Shown here: positions 1 to 11,354 of the stretch, piece by piece
How the letters are laid out: the number at the start of each line of letters is the position of its first letter
Numbering within the stretch: position 1 is the stretch's first letter
DNA from: Diadema setosum
Lineage: Eukaryota > Echinodermata > Echinoidea > Diadematoida > Diadematidae
DNA length: 64,000 nt
Direction: 5' to 3'
Assembly: GCF_964275005.1 (NCBI RefSeq)
Contig: NC_092694.1
Coordinates: 37,508,471 to 37,572,470, forward strand
Made by a program: the position numbers and the translations under genes
Notes under the pieces: generated by a model
What the model was told of the DNA's origin: nothing
The model's input: only the letters and a program-made list of their open reading frames with translations
Databases searched by the model: none

Positions 1-407
1 ATAGCAATGCACCTGACTCATTACAATTAAACCCGTATCGATTCTTATTTTCTTCTTGTGGAAGTCCCCCCCCCCCCCCCCCCGTGAGCGACGTAAATAT
101 TTATAACCGCTTTTCATGAATGCCCCTGACTGCACATGAAGAAATCGACATCCCCCCCCCCCCCCAAATGCTCACATGCATTTGTATGCTCATGTTGTGG
201 GGCTACTGAGGTTATAGGGTGGGGGATCTTTGCATAGGATTTTACAATGAGAGTTATGATTGCTGCAGTTCATTGTATTTTTTGTAAAGAACGAAAGAAT
301 CGTACTTGTAAATCAAATGCTTATACATTGTATTAGGGTTTTTCTTATGCAAGTGAAATGCACGATGCACGACAACACAAGTTCATGCATTGTAGTCCTA
401 AATCATC

Positions 408-778
408 TTAAAGGCATTTTTTACCATTTGCAGATTAAACAAAACCTAGCTTTAGTGCTTCAAAAATGCAAGTATAGAAAAGAAACAAACAGTGTAAAAA
501 TGTGAGTCAGTATAATCAATGAAGTACAATGTTGTTAATATACAAAATGTGAACAATGTAGGCCGATTATAATAAAATTGTTTCTAGACTAAACGGTTTG
601 CAATTATGGTTTATGGAGAAAATTAGTGATATCTCCTTACATTGGGGCATTATTGCGACCTTTGTAAAGATGTGGTAATGTTTTGTGATACAACTGACCT
701 ACACATAATATATGCGTAAAATGTGATAACTTGAACATTTTTTAAATTACTGCTCCCAATGGTAAACAATACCTTTAA
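408..778 (+). repeat. TTAA-ended repeat family D, copy 1
   Basis: Starts TTAAAGGCATTTTTTACC and ends GGTAAACAATACCTTTAA. It shares long stretches with 19006-19350 and, inverted, with 57738-58116. Confidence 0.8.
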
Positions 779-1083
779 GGGGAGAGAACTCAAAGTACAA
801 GCCAACATGAGAGACATTTCTTTTCCTTTGTTACATGGATTTTATTTACAACGTAATTGAAAAAGGAATCACCATATTTACAAAATATACACTGTCATCA
901 ATAAACACAACTTATGCACATACAAGGGCCAACACTATCATTGATTTTGTATATGCATGGATAGACACAAGCACCATCTTACATTACAGCATTTATCATT
1001 TGTCCATAATTTTGACATATCTATCTTCAGGTCGCCATACTACCTAATGACCATGTGTGCAATATATACTATTGTTACATTAT

Positions 1084-1375
1084 CACCTCCGCCAAGGGGG
1101 GAGGTCATGTTTTCGTTACCGTTGGTTTGTTTGTTTGTTTGTTTGTCCGTGTGCAAAATAACTCAAAAGTAGCAAACAGATTGAGATGAGACTTGCAGGA
1201 AAGGTTCAGAATGACGTAAGTAACAAACGATTAACTTTTGGGAGTGATCCGAGAAATTTGGGGGAATTTATGAAGGATTTTTGATATTTTGGCAGGTAGG
1301 GTCAATGAACTTGGGAGTTCAGGCTGCGCGTATTTGAGGTTTGCATGCGCGCACTAAAGTGGGTGCTCTAGTTTC
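1084..1375 (+). repeat. CCTCCGCC-type dispersed repeat, copy 1
   Basis: Begins CACCTCCGCCAAGG and GGTCATGTTTTCGTTACC, followed by (GTTT)n, and ends GGGTGCTCTAGTTTC. The beginning and the CTAGTTT end resemble the longer element at 13511-14493. Confidence 0.6.
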
Positions 1376-2089
1376 TGTTAGGGCAAGGCGCGCCACGCAG
1401 CTGAAGGTTTATGATGTAACAAAGGCTTCTATATTGGAAAATTGGGAGACTTTCAGCACATATTTGTCATGCTATAAGTACGTATGGGTGCCGGGTGGTA
1501 ATCACTGATATCTCTAATGGAAGAACAAGAGCAGTGGTGGAAATGAGCTGCATGCTTGGCAGAGGTCTGCACTCTCAGAGTGCTTCTCTAGTTTCAAATT
1601 AAATCTCATTTCAATCGCTTTCTGTCTGGCCATACCTTTAAGAAGTTGTGAAGTACAGTATGTCCCTAAAAAATTACAACCAGATTTTTGCATTGATAAC
1701 TTCCATATGATTAAACTGTCTGACTGCAATTTCAGGGTCTTGAAATATAACATCTTTGCTTTATTCTGCAGAAAACCCCATTCAATATGGTTAAGTGGTC
1801 ATGGAGAAATGTGGATCATTGTAAAGCATGCCATGGGTCTGATTCTGCACGTTTAGCACTTGGATGCTCTTAGAAGTGCACATTAATATGTGAACACAAT
1901 GGATAGAACTTGGAGGGAAAGGATTCCTGACATGTTCTACAAAAATCCTCATTTCTCTTTGACCACTGAAGCAAATTGAATGGGGTTTTCTGAAAGATGT
2001 GAGTAATAAGTTATAGTTTCATACCCTGAAATTGTATTTGGATTGATTCACTATTTTTAAAGTTATCATTGCAGAGGGTCCCGTTGTAA

Positions 2090-2123
2090 TTTTTTTTTTT
2101 TTTTTTTTTGGGGGGGGGGGGGG
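2090..2123 (+). repeat. T20-G14 homopolymer junction
   Basis: About 20 T followed directly by 14 G, then a short C-rich run near 2141-2152. Confidence 0.9.
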
Positions 2124-4052
2124 CATACGGTATACAATCCCTCCCCCCCCCCACCCCATACCAGTTACATGACAATGTTTTCACAGGTGAATCTCATTTT
2201 AATGAGCTGCTTGGGACCAATAAAAGGCCTCGTATCTGGTAGCTTGTTACATGTATATCAGAGCTGAAAAAACAAAATGATAAAACAGGAATGGCACAGG
2301 TCTACAAGATTAGGCCCTATTACGTAAAATCAGGTACATGTATCTTGCTATATTTGACGTAATTAGAACAAGGTTCCACAGAGGAAGAGGGAGGAAGTTA
2401 CTCAAAGTGATAAATGATAAAATCAAAATGTTTTTGTTCAGATAAGTAGCACTCGATACGTCAAATGATTTCGGGTGAAAAAAAAAAGGGGGATTAAATA
2501 ATGACTTCTAGCTAGAGATTAAAAGTCTGTCTACAATTTGGAAATGGAATTATAATAACAGTCATTCAAATATATATTAAGTTCATGTGCTATGCATGAG
2601 AGACTAAATGTTTTTCTCCTTTTTTTTAAATATCATTTTAAAGGGGGTGGGGTGGGGGACATATTGTATCTTCAGATCAAATGAGTGGCCTCTTTCAAGA
2701 TATTGAAAGTGGAACTGCTGGTCGCACCGGACCAGGCACCATTAGCAGGTGGCTGCTAAAGACAGGTGACCACAATGGAAGTCTAGCTGTGTGTATATTA
2801 CAAGTAATGTTTAGGACCTGGCAGTGTGGGAATACCATGGATTTGGAAGGATGGCCCTGCTCGAATACAATTATGTACATGTATACGAGAATTCCTGTAC
2901 TGAATTGTGCGCAGCTTTGATTTGCAATCAACTCCAATGCCAGGTAAGTAGCCTGAAGCATGTCAGTATGAAGATTGAGTTGGCTACATTTAAGATGAAT
3001 TTATGTAAATGGCTGGACTAGACCTCTGGTGATTTGAGCAGTCAATATGTTATTGTAATCTTGCCATTAATTGCAGAATCATCTCTAGTTAATAAGACTC
3101 GAGATCTAGTTTGGGTAATGAATAAACCTGCTACGAATTTCTCATGGCACAAGTGTAAAGGGCCCAAGATTAGCACTAGAGGGCCATTCATGTTTGACAC
3201 AACGCTCATGAAGTAGATTTTGAAAAGCCCAAGAAAGATGATGGCTTAGTCAGCAAAATGTAATAGCATCTACTGACAACAGGCTCCATCCTTTTCTTCA
3301 AAGTTCCTCATAGAAATTCGGGATTACCACATGAGGATCTTACAACAAAGAAGCCGTGGTTACACTGGCAAATCTTACATGTGATTGAAGTTCTTGAAGT
3401 TTAAATTCTTAAAGTTTGGCAAGTCTGAACGCAACTTCCTCAAAACCTCTTTCAAGACTTCCCATGAAAACCAGGGATATTTCTTGAACCCCTGCAAATC
3501 TTCACAAAGTTTGTGCAGTCTGAACACACACAGCTGAAACTTTGCAAAGCATAGTGTATATCACGTGACAAGTCGTCTTCCAGTTTGTTGTGCCTCTGGA
3601 GCTGTAAGATGGCATGCACTTTCTTCTTTATGGTGCATGTGCACCAGTGACCAAAACTCTGAAAACTTATGGAGAACTGAAACTTCAAAAATTTTGGCCA
3701 TCAGTGCGAACGGACGAGCATAGTTCGTAAAGTGTTCTCCAAGTTTTGCAAATGTAACTGCAGCTATTGCCATTCAATCTCACTCATACGCATGGGTATT
3801 AAAAAAAAAAAAATCATGCCTGAAAGAAGGAAACAAAGCTGGACAAGCACAAAATGTGCTTTCTCCCAACCCTTGCTCATGATTTTGGCAGAATGATTCA
3901 CATGATAGCAATACAAGACAGATATCCCATTACCAAGTCCCCACCCCTCCCCCTTTCTATCATTTGGCTCTTCAGTTGGTGTCTCCATAGACACATAACT
4001 TTGCTGAGTCCATCTTAAGAAAAAAGTGAGAACGGTCGATCCTCATCTCCCA
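2124..4052. other. region downstream of ARMC1, no gene assigned
   Basis: It probably holds the ARMC1 3' UTR (minus strand), but no canonical AATAAA is clear close to the stop. One plus-strand exon-like segment (2676-2764) is noted under findings. The rest is repeat-like or plain AT-rich sequence. Confidence 0.4.
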
Positions 4053-4241
4053 TCACCAGTAGAAGTTTGTGGAGATGAAAGAAGCAGCCGCACTGAGCCA
4101 CCCTCCCGAGTTCTTGTCCGGCTGACCAATGCGCTTGACTGCCTTGTCCTTGATGGGGCTGTCCTCTTCAGGGAGGTAGTCAGGGAGGACGTCGTTCTCC
4201 TTGTTGGCAAGAGCGGGGTTGGCACCAAAAGACAGAATCAC
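4053..4241 (-). CDS. ARMC1: ARMC1 terminal coding exon 7
   Basis: Residues 214-275 and the stop codon TGA at 4053-4055. It carries LPDYLPEEDSP and GGWLSAAASFISTNFYW, the diagnostic ARMC1 C-terminus. The acceptor is TTTTTTGGCAG. Confidence 0.94.
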   Translation of the reverse strand: MILSFGANPALANKENDVLPDYLPEEDSPIKDKAVKRIGQPDKNSGGWLSAAASFISTNFYW

Positions 4242-7200
4242 CTGCCAAAAAAAAGGGGCAGAGGAATACCATGAGCTTGTAATGCAGGCTTTGATTTTTT
4301 TTTCATGCAAACTCTTTTGATAGGAAACTTTCTTTTATCACAGTGGAAACCTTCTATTTGGTCTGAAAACTCCTCTCTGTTTGGGGGTGGGGGTAGGGAT
4401 GGTATGATGTGCAAGGTCAATGTGCTTTGCAAGTTGATCTGAGTAAGTCTAAACGATGTTGCAATTAGAAACTGCTTCCCTTGAGTTATAAAGGTAATTT
4501 TCTTCAACTTTTGGAAACAAGCAGTTAGGTTAGAATGCTGCATAATTCACATCTATTGAGCTACTTCTCAGTAAAGGTTCAAGTTTGACAACTTTTGACA
4601 ACTGCAACTAAAAGTCATCTCCCTATCATGCATGTTCTCAATTGCTGTATTCGAGAAATGGGGAAACTGAATTGCAATTTACAGATTTGCCTCAAACAGC
4701 CTGAATGATTGGCAACAAGAAGTAATATTCTTCAAAACTTTGTTTCAGTGCCAAGGCCAGAAAAAGTTTTTGAAATTCTCATGGCATCATAGATGCTGAT
4801 GCACTTGTTGTAATTTTTGTTCTGGTGCTGTTATTTATTTGATTTAAAAGTTGTAGAGCTCTTGACATGCTATAAAATATTGCCATGGATGAGGCAGGGG
4901 GTGGGTTAGTCATAATTTCTACTCTCGACTTTGACATTCTTACCTCTTCTCCATGCTCATTCTTGATGACCTGTTCAGCTGACATTGTCTCGGTCTTGGC
5001 AATTGCAACAACTAGCACCTGTAAACAATTGAATGGAATTTGTGAATTAGTTTGATAGCCTCACCCACTGTATTCTTAATGTGCCAACTAACAACTATAG
5101 TATAACATTTCTACATTACTGTTACCCATAAATATGAGACATGTCCTCATTTCTTTTTCTTTATTGCTCAGGAGAACTTATAATATTCTTCTTTATTTTA
5201 TTCAATGCTAGACTTGAGATTTCATTTGATGTACAGAAATGAAAAAAAAAAAAGTTACTGAATATAAGTGCAATTAGGACAATTCAATGGAACAATGAAA
5301 TTAAAGTGTCAATGGCTCAGCTCAAAAGAAGACAAAGAATATAAGTGCAGAAAATTATTGAACATTGCATCCTCTAGGCAACTCATCCATTGAGGTGACA
5401 TGACGATTGCATTAAAGGGATAGTACAGTATTGGTGGAGATGAGAATTGGGCTTTTAACTTTTGCGAGATACCAAGAAAACACTTATGATATAGTACAGA
5501 GCATACCACTTGAAGAGGAATTCAAAGTTTATTTGATGAAAATCGGGTTTTGAATGATGGAAACATCCAAAAACAAAGTAAAACAAAGCGATCATAATTA
5601 AGTGTGGGTCCCACACTTTATTAGAATCGCTTTTTTGGGGGGGATATCTCGGCCATTTAAAAACCAATTTTCATCACATAAACGTTGAATTCCTCAGAGA
5701 ATTACACGCTCTTTCATATTTCATAAGAGGTTTCTCATTATCTCACCAAAAATGTTAGAAACCTAAAATTAGGTCTCAACCAAAACTATACGATCCCTTT
5801 AATTATTACATCATTGTCTTCCCTTCTGTAGTCAATTATTTTAACACAGCAGCAGGTGCAATACAAATGCAATGACACGATTTATACGATCACACAAGTG
5901 AGAATAGAAGAATTGGTATTTAACCCTCTGCGTCCCCACAGTCAGTACCTGTCCGTAGGTTTGTATGTGAAATTTGTGTACATTTGACTCATTGGTACAG
6001 ACAGGCTTAAATAAACTAACCTCTGGCTTCAGGTCCATCTTGGTCCTCACCATGCATCGCTTCTTGATGAGGTCAAAGGTGAAGCTGACGATGCCTTTGA
6101 CCTGTAGTAAAGCCTCCTCACAGGTCCTCCGACATTCCTGGATGAATATGCACAAGAAAACGTATATTAGGTCACTGGTGCAACACACTCTTAGTACATG
6201 TAGTTACTTGGAGAATGGGACAGCATGAAACTGAAAACATCATAATCATACTTTAAATGTATCCTTTTCTCAAGATAGTTAACTTTCTAAACCTTTATTT
6301 CTAAAGTAAAAGACTTGGATTCTTCAGCACATACTGATAGTTTGATGCATTGTATATCATTGCATAAAGAAAGAAGGGAGAAGAAAAGGAAACAGATGGG
6401 GGAGGAGGAAAAGGAAGGCATGAAAGAGTGGAGGAGAAAACAGAGGACAAAAGAGAAGGAAAAATGAAGAGGCAGAGAGAAGATAAAGAAAGTGGGAAGA
6501 GGAGGAGGAAGAGATGAAGAGGAGAAGACAAGGAAACAATAAGATGGAAAAGTGGAGAATGAAAAAGAAGAAGAAAAGGAGAAGGAGGAAGAGAAAGAGA
6601 TGGAGATAAGACAAGATGAAGGAAATGGGAGGAAGAGAAAAGAAGAATCAGGAAGGAGAGATAAAGAGACGAGGATGAGGGGACATTGAGAATCTGGAGA
6701 AAGTGGAGAAGGAACAAAAAGCAGAGGAGGAGGAGGAAACAAACTGCACAATGAGAAGAGTGAAGAACAAATAAAGAGAGAAAAAGATCTACACTCACAA
6801 TGTCATTGAGACCGTCAATCTGAAAAGTCATGGTCTTCCATTTCTTGTTGTGAGTGCCCACAAAGAACTTGTTGGGGTGTTTTGGGTTGAGTCGGCCGCC
6901 GGCTGCTCGGGCCGTGTTCTGACTCTCCTTCAGGGGGCTCGGGGACGGTGGGGCCAGGAGACGCTTGTGAATGCTCTTCGCTAGATTCCTGCTCTTAGTA
7001 TCACTGTGAGGGCTTCATGATGTGATAATACAGTGGACTCCCGTTAAAATGAAGTCCTCGGGACCAGCAGTTTTCTTTCGTTACATCAAAATTTCATTAT
7101 AACCGAACAAATTATCAATAAAATACATAGAGCAGATAATGTTGCATTCTGAATTTTCACTTCATTGTGACCGGAATTTCATTATTTTTGTTATAACAGG

Positions 7201-8989
7201 AGTGCACTGTAGAAGAGTTGGCCTACTATACATAACTAGCACCCATTTAGGGGAGCATTCTTCAGCTGTGGCATCATGCGCAAACATCCATGAACAACAA
7301 CACAGTCAAGCAAATGATAACACAATCCCCCAAAATAAACGACAAAACAAAAGGAAAGAAAAACAAAAAGGATCTAGGAACAAAAGGTCTTCTGTAATCA
7401 ATCCTATGGCATATGTAACAATCTTATTAATGCATCAATTGCAAAGTTGACAAAAGACAAAAGACAAAATTTACTTCAGCATGACAGTTCTTTCAAATTC
7501 ATCAATATTTCATTCTTGCACATTTGCCACAAGACATGCATTTCATCATCTAAGCTGAAGGAAGGGAAAAGTATTTATAAAGAAAGCAACGAGGGTGACT
7601 ATGCAGAACTCAGCTATTACAGTCACATTGCACTGACTTTATGAAAAGAATTTTTACAGAAATTTCTCACTCAGACTTTCTTATTCCTTAGTTGTTGTTG
7701 TTTTTTTTTGTCTATAATCAAGAATTTTTGGCTAACATTTTGTAGTTTCATATTTCGCCAAACAACTGTAAGTCAATCCTTCACTGGCAGGTGGCAGGAG
7801 ATTTTCATATTTGCTACTTCTGTCCACTGACTCACCTGTTGGCTACTGCTTCCAGACTGACCAGCATACCCAGCTCTCTCTTCATAATGGGCCGGTTGAT
7901 GGAGCTCTCTGCCAGGTAGTGGAGGGCCTGAGTGGACATTTCAAAAATTTACATATTATACAAATTAGAAGGATGAGTGAGGTGAAATTTAATCACCTTA
8001 AATCTCATTATAATAAGGTTCCATTGTAAACTGCTAGTTCAGTGGAACACGCACACTCATCTTTAGCAATTCTGTGTAATGAATGACAAACGGGGCATTA
8101 CAGAAAATATTTATTCCATTTGCCCCCGAATGGGCGTTTGGGCAAAGGGTCCATTTTTTGACCAGGCTAGTTGCTATCCATTGATACTGGTCCATTGGTG
8201 AGTTTGGTGACATTATTTTTTAATTAATTAATCATCATTATTATCATTATATGTCAGGGAGATTCCAAAAATGGGAGTAGGGCGTAATCAGAAATATGTA
8301 GGGCCTACAAATAGGCCTACTTGTGTACATGTAACTCAGTACACAATGTAAACAAATCAGGGAGATGTTGTTTGCCACTGAATTAAAAATACTTAAAAAT
8401 AATATGTGACATATTTGGTCAAAGCATAGTTTCTTGGTTCCAAATGTTTCAATCATGTATACAACGGCACATTCTGTCAGCTATGGAGACAAGAAGAGTA
8501 CAAGCTCATCTCTCTCCATTTCAATATTCATTTAGCTATCTTTTAGGGGGAAAAAAAAAACTTGTTCTTTTTTCCTAATAAGGTACTCACCTCGAGGGCA
8601 GTGGATACAACAGTTGGGTCATCATTGTCTAAAAATAGCACCAACCCAGGCAGGCACCCCTGGTCCTAAGTAAGAGGGAGAGACGGAAAAATAAAATAAA
8701 TTTGAAGAGAAGGTTAGAGATGTTGGAATCCAATCCAATCAAAAATGAATTTTAAATCAAATTGTTGAAATCACTTTGTCATTGCTGTTATCTCTGGGTA
8801 AGAGGGGTACAATTCCCCCTTGTTTAACTGCAGTGACCCCAGTCTATAGATCTACATGTATATTATTTTTATCAACTGACAGTGCAAGGATTTGAATGAC
8901 CGTGCATACTGTACCTTCACAATTTTTTCCCTGTTTATCGGGTCTCTCGCTAAATCCCTCAGCTGTTTCACCACATCCTGAACGGCCAT
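4053..8989 (-). CDS. ARMC1: ARMC1, armadillo repeat-containing protein 1 (7 coding exons, 275 aa)
   Basis: Joined exons (minus): 8989-8915, 8665-8591, 7927-7836, 7003-6799, 6137-6021, 5018-4944, 4241-4053. All junctions are GT-AG and in phase, giving 275 residues against about 282 in vertebrates. The N-terminal part (about 1-110) is an armadillo-like helical region that includes DQGCLPGLVLF, typical of ARMC1. Residues about 139-180 (KTMTFQIDGLNDI, then CEEALLQVKGIVSFTF) form the HMA-like fold; no CxxC metal motif is present. The tail carries LPDYLPEEDSP (232-242) and ends SFISTNFYW, both close to vertebrate ARMC1. ARMC1 is a cytosolic and outer-mitochondrial-membrane protein linked to mitochondrial distribution. 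The ATG is preceded by an in-frame TAA and lines up with the conserved VVNQLRDLA segment. Residues 87-135 are Pro/Ser/Arg-rich and diverged. The gene is divergent from MTFR1. Confidence 0.93.
4944..5018 (-). CDS. ARMC1: ARMC1 coding exon 6
   Basis: Residues 189-213, VLVVAIAKTETMSAEQVIKN then EHGEE, matching the vertebrate QQVVKSESGEE region. The acceptor is TTTACAG and the donor GAG|GTAAGA. Confidence 0.9.
5412..5802 (+). repeat. TTAA-ended palindromic repeat family B, copy 1
   Basis: 391 bp in ARMC1 intron 6 (between exons 6137-6021 and 5018-4944), from TTAAAGGGATAGTACAG to a matching inverted end CGATCCCTTTAA. Inner arms also pair (ATATCTCGGCCATTT and similar). Other copies lie near 15.1, 16.4, 23.6, 39.2 and 59.3 kb. 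Confidence 0.85.
6021..6137 (-). CDS. ARMC1: ARMC1 coding exon 5
   Basis: Residues 150-188, ECRRTCEEALLQVKGIVSF through DLKPE, the core of the HMA-like domain. The acceptor is CATCCAG and the donor GAG|GTTAGT; phase 0. Confidence 0.92.
6363..6790 (+). repeat. 400-bp purine-rich tract
   Basis: It is almost entirely A and G on the plus strand (for example GAGGAGGAAAAGGAAGG), inside ARMC1 intron 4. It produces spurious Ser/Phe/Leu-rich open frames on the minus strand. Confidence 0.9.
6799..7003 (-). CDS. ARMC1: ARMC1 coding exon 4
   Basis: Residues 81-149. It starts SDTKSRNLAKSIHKRLL, continues through a Pro/Ser/Arg/Gly-rich linker, and ends FFVGTHNKKWKTM...DGLNDI, the first strand of the HMA-like fold. 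The acceptor is CCTCACAG and the donor ATT|GTGAGT. Confidence 0.88.
7029..7211 (+). mobile_element. TA-flanked pogo-like MITE, copy C1
   Basis: Starts TA-CAGTGGACTCCCGTT and ends GGAGTGCACTG-TA. It is about 180 bp with inverted ends and internal repeats of TTATAACCGAA type. It lies next to ARMC1 exon 4. Confidence 0.65.
7836..7927 (-). CDS. ARMC1: ARMC1 coding exon 3
   Basis: Encodes ALHYLAESSINRPIMKRELG through EAVAN, matching the vertebrate ALRYLAE...MKGELGMMLSL segment. The donor AACAG|GTGAGT leaves two bases of a split Ser codon. Confidence 0.92.
8591..8665 (-). CDS. ARMC1: ARMC1 coding exon 2
   Basis: Encodes residues 26-50, DQGCLPGLVLFLDNDDPTVV and on to ALE. The acceptor is CTTAG and the donor GAG|GTGAGT, phase 0 on both sides. 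This is the most conserved stretch of the gene. Confidence 0.93.
8915..8989 (-). CDS. ARMC1: ARMC1 coding exon 1 (start codon)
   Basis: Encodes residues 1-25, MAVQDVVKQLRDLARDPINR and on to KIVK. The donor reads AAG|GTACAG. An in-frame TAA lies just upstream of the ATG, which fixes the start. Confidence 0.9.
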
Positions 8990-9126
8990 GCTTGGAAGAG
9001 AATCAGGATGGCCTTAAGGTTTGCAGAAAAAGTGGCAGTAAGGCAGGAATCTCCCTGTTTCTCCGCTCAAGCTACACGTGTTCTGCACAGGTTGGATGAA
9101 AAATCAAATTGTCATTGTCAAAGTTT

Positions 9127-9139
9127 ACTCCTGAAAATG
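9127..9139 (+). repeat. poly(dG) run
   Basis: A run of about 13 G in ARMC1 intron 1, followed by a poly(T) run near 9188-9199. Confidence 0.8.
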
Positions 9140-9444
9140 GCCTGGGGGGGGGGGGGGAGGGCATTTCATGAAGCTTTTGCCAGATATTTTTTTTTTTTCC
9201 TGACAAACTGTTAACGTTAGAGTTAAGCTAACCATTACTTTAAATCCTGTACCTTGCATGTAAACTCATACATTGTATAACTTCTGTCTAGGCTCTAGTA
9301 TTGGCTGAGAATTTGTCCAACAAATTTGTCAGACAAAACGCTTCATGAAATGCCCCCAGCCACCCAGGTCCCCATGCCCAGGCCATGGGCATAATTTATG
9401 TAACAGTGAGTTACAGACTAATAAACAATAACAATCACATGGAC

Positions 9445-9512
9445 TATACACAGCCCAGTCGCTGTAAGTATTCGCACAGCGTAGCCCTACTAACAGCGTC
9501 TGGTCGGGCTAA
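9445..9512 (+). repeat. short shared module F, copy 1
   Basis: TATACACAGCCCAGTCGCTG and then TTCGCACAGC, TAACAGCGTCTGG, TCGGGCTA also occur at 61695-61768. It lies in ARMC1 intron 1, upstream of the start codon. Confidence 0.7.
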
Positions 9513-9795
9513 TGGCAGATTCATGTTTGTAACAATACTAACATGATCAAGTTTCAACATTATTCATGGCTCATGCAGGTAGAAGTCTAACGTTAATGAA
9601 AATTGTCCCAATAATGCAATATGGACAAAAAATCTCTAACGGTTACTGGGTATAGACATCTAACAAAAAGTTAGCTAGTGTTAGCATGACAAACGAGGAC
9701 AGAACTCTTAAATTCAATCTTACACGTTACTAACAACAGTAGAACAACGTTTCTACGCTGCTGTGTACAAAAAAAAAAAGAAGAAAGAAACCTAC

Positions 9796-9935
9796 CTCAA
9801 ACTGTAGTGTGGTAAACACGTTAGAACGCACTCAACTGCAGGACCTTACAGTTACACTACAGATCAGTAGAATTCGAGATTGGAGCTGGAGCTCGAGGGG
9901 GACAGTCTCCGACGGCGAGACTGCAGTAGGTTCAC
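9796..9935 (-). other. ARMC1: probable ARMC1 5' UTR exon
   Basis: On the minus strand a good donor, TTTGAG|GTAGGT, sits at 9796/9795 next to the divergent promoter. A TATA-like AGTTATAAAACT (minus strand, about 9969-9980) would place transcription start near 9,940. The right boundary is an estimate. An intron would then join this exon to the UTR just upstream of the ATG at 8989. Confidence 0.4.
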
Positions 9936-10165
9936 CTGTAGGCCTACTGTAGTGCCTTCAAAATGGTAGTTTTATAACTTTTTGAAGCTCTGCGTCTTCT
10001 CTTCTGCGAAGGATCACAAACCAGTCTTGATGGAGTTCCCTAGATCTGGTAAAATACCTCAAAATTGTGCGATGGAGAAGGTGCGACGACAGTCTACAGC
10101 CGTGTGATGAATACCTTTTCAGTGATATGCGAATAAAAGTGTGCGAGAAGCCATCCGGTCATTTA

Positions 10166-10175
10166 AAAATGGCGG
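10166..10175 (+). promoter_or_regulatory. YY1-like site
   Basis: AAAATGGCGG matches the core of the YY1 motif (AANATGGCGGC) that is typical of promoter-proximal positions. It lies between the two predicted start sites. Confidence 0.45.
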
Positions 10176-10197
10176 AGTATTGTTATTCTCTGCGCTG

Positions 10198-10233
10198 ATT
10201 GGATAGGGTGTTCGAGAGCAACGTTCTCATTGG
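10198..10233. promoter_or_regulatory. paired NF-Y (CCAAT) boxes
   Basis: ATTGG at 10198-10202 and again at 10229-10233, both the reverse complement of CCAAT. The start-to-start spacing of 31 bp is about three helical turns, as often seen for paired NF-Y sites. Confidence 0.55.
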
Positions 10234-10298
10234 CTTATCTCGACGCGGCTCTTTAAATCTTACGATGCCTCAATGAGAGATCTGTGCATTGACGTACG

Positions 10299-10305
10299 TA
10301 TAAAG
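10299..10305 (+). promoter_or_regulatory. MTFR1: TATA-like box for MTFR1
   Basis: TATAAAG lies about 30 bp upstream of the predicted MTFR1 first exon and downstream of the CCAAT pair. Confidence 0.4.
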
Positions 10306-10329
10306 ACCGTGCCAAAACTATCGCTGAAA

Positions 10330-10392
10330 GATTGAAGATATCCCATTGCACCGAAGGAACACTCTGAATCAGGATCCATCGAAATCTGAAAG
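10330..10392 (+). other. MTFR1: probable MTFR1 5' UTR exon
   Basis: A donor CTGAAAG|GTATTT ends at 10392, about 90 bp after the TATA-like box. The start is estimated. A second possible donor, GTGCAG|GTGAGT, lies at 10712, so alternative leader exons are possible. The next exon begins at 11355. Confidence 0.4.
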
Positions 10393-11354
10393 GTATTTTT
10401 TCAATTTCTTTTCGTACCAATCATGTGAAAAATTATTTGTCACAAGTAAATTAGTCTATTTGATATGGAATTGGAAACACTGCCATCGCGAAGCGTGGCT
10501 ATATTGCATGGTCCCATACACTTCAATTCGCGAGGTAGTTTGTTGTTTTACTTTAGAGCGTAAGGATTCACGAAAGAATTTAACGTTACGAATAATGAAT
10601 TAATGAGCTTTCAGATTGAGATTAAGATCACAAATAATGTGATGTAAGGATCCTTGTTTTGACAATGAATGCAGTAAAGTTGTAAACAAAGATATTTCGT
10701 GAGCAGGTGCAGGTGAGTATGAATGGATCTAATTCCCTCAATTATACTTTATAGGCCTGTAATTACTAGTAGGCCCTATCTAACGTTATAGTCTATGATG
10801 AAACACCCAAGTGAAATGTTTGTACAGACAGACTTAGGGCCTACTAGTAGTAGGACCTATGTAGGCCTATTTGGAAATTCCTAACAATGAATTATTGTGA
10901 TATGGTGTCTCTGTTGCCCAAGTTGCTTGCCATAAGCTGCCTAGGGCCTATATCTTCTTTTGTTATCAGTCAATATTTACCAAGATTTATAGAACTAAAC
11001 AAAGAGCCCTTCTCTGTAGAAATTTTTGAGTGATTGTGTCCAATCTACATGTGGGGATTTATGGTTCTTTCTCTTTCTTTCCTTGCTGTTAATCTTCATC
11101 ATTCCATGATTTCTTCATTATTCTCATCTGATTTCATTCTGATTTCGATTTGATATGGCTAGTCGAGGGAGTGAAGAAATGCTTTTGAGAACTGTGAAAT
11201 TCATTAATCAATGTTTTTTTGTGTGTTTTTTTAACTTTCTTATGTGTTTTTTTTTTTTTTTTTTTTTTTTTTTGAAATCAGACTACAGATTTAGTGTATT
11301 ATGAGAGATTGTCTGCGACCATTTTAGTTTCTTACCTTGTTTATTACCACTCAG

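Larger units (their letters stand above)
9940..10330. promoter_or_regulatory. divergent (bidirectional) promoter of ARMC1 and MTFR1
   Basis: This short CpG-containing segment separates the predicted 5' ends of ARMC1 (leftward) and MTFR1 (rightward). It has a YY1-type AAAATGGCGG (10166-10175), two inverted CCAAT boxes reading ATTGG (10198-10202 and 10229-10233, 31 bp apart) and TATAAAG (10299-10305). These elements are common in head-to-head promoters of housekeeping genes. Promoter activity is inferred from motif content and gene geometry only. Confidence 0.6.

Noticed and set aside
6287-6861. Three long minus-strand frames rich in Ser, Phe, Leu and Pro
   Set aside because: They are translations of a purine-rich low-complexity tract. 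Only 6799 upward belongs to a real exon (ARMC1 exon 4).
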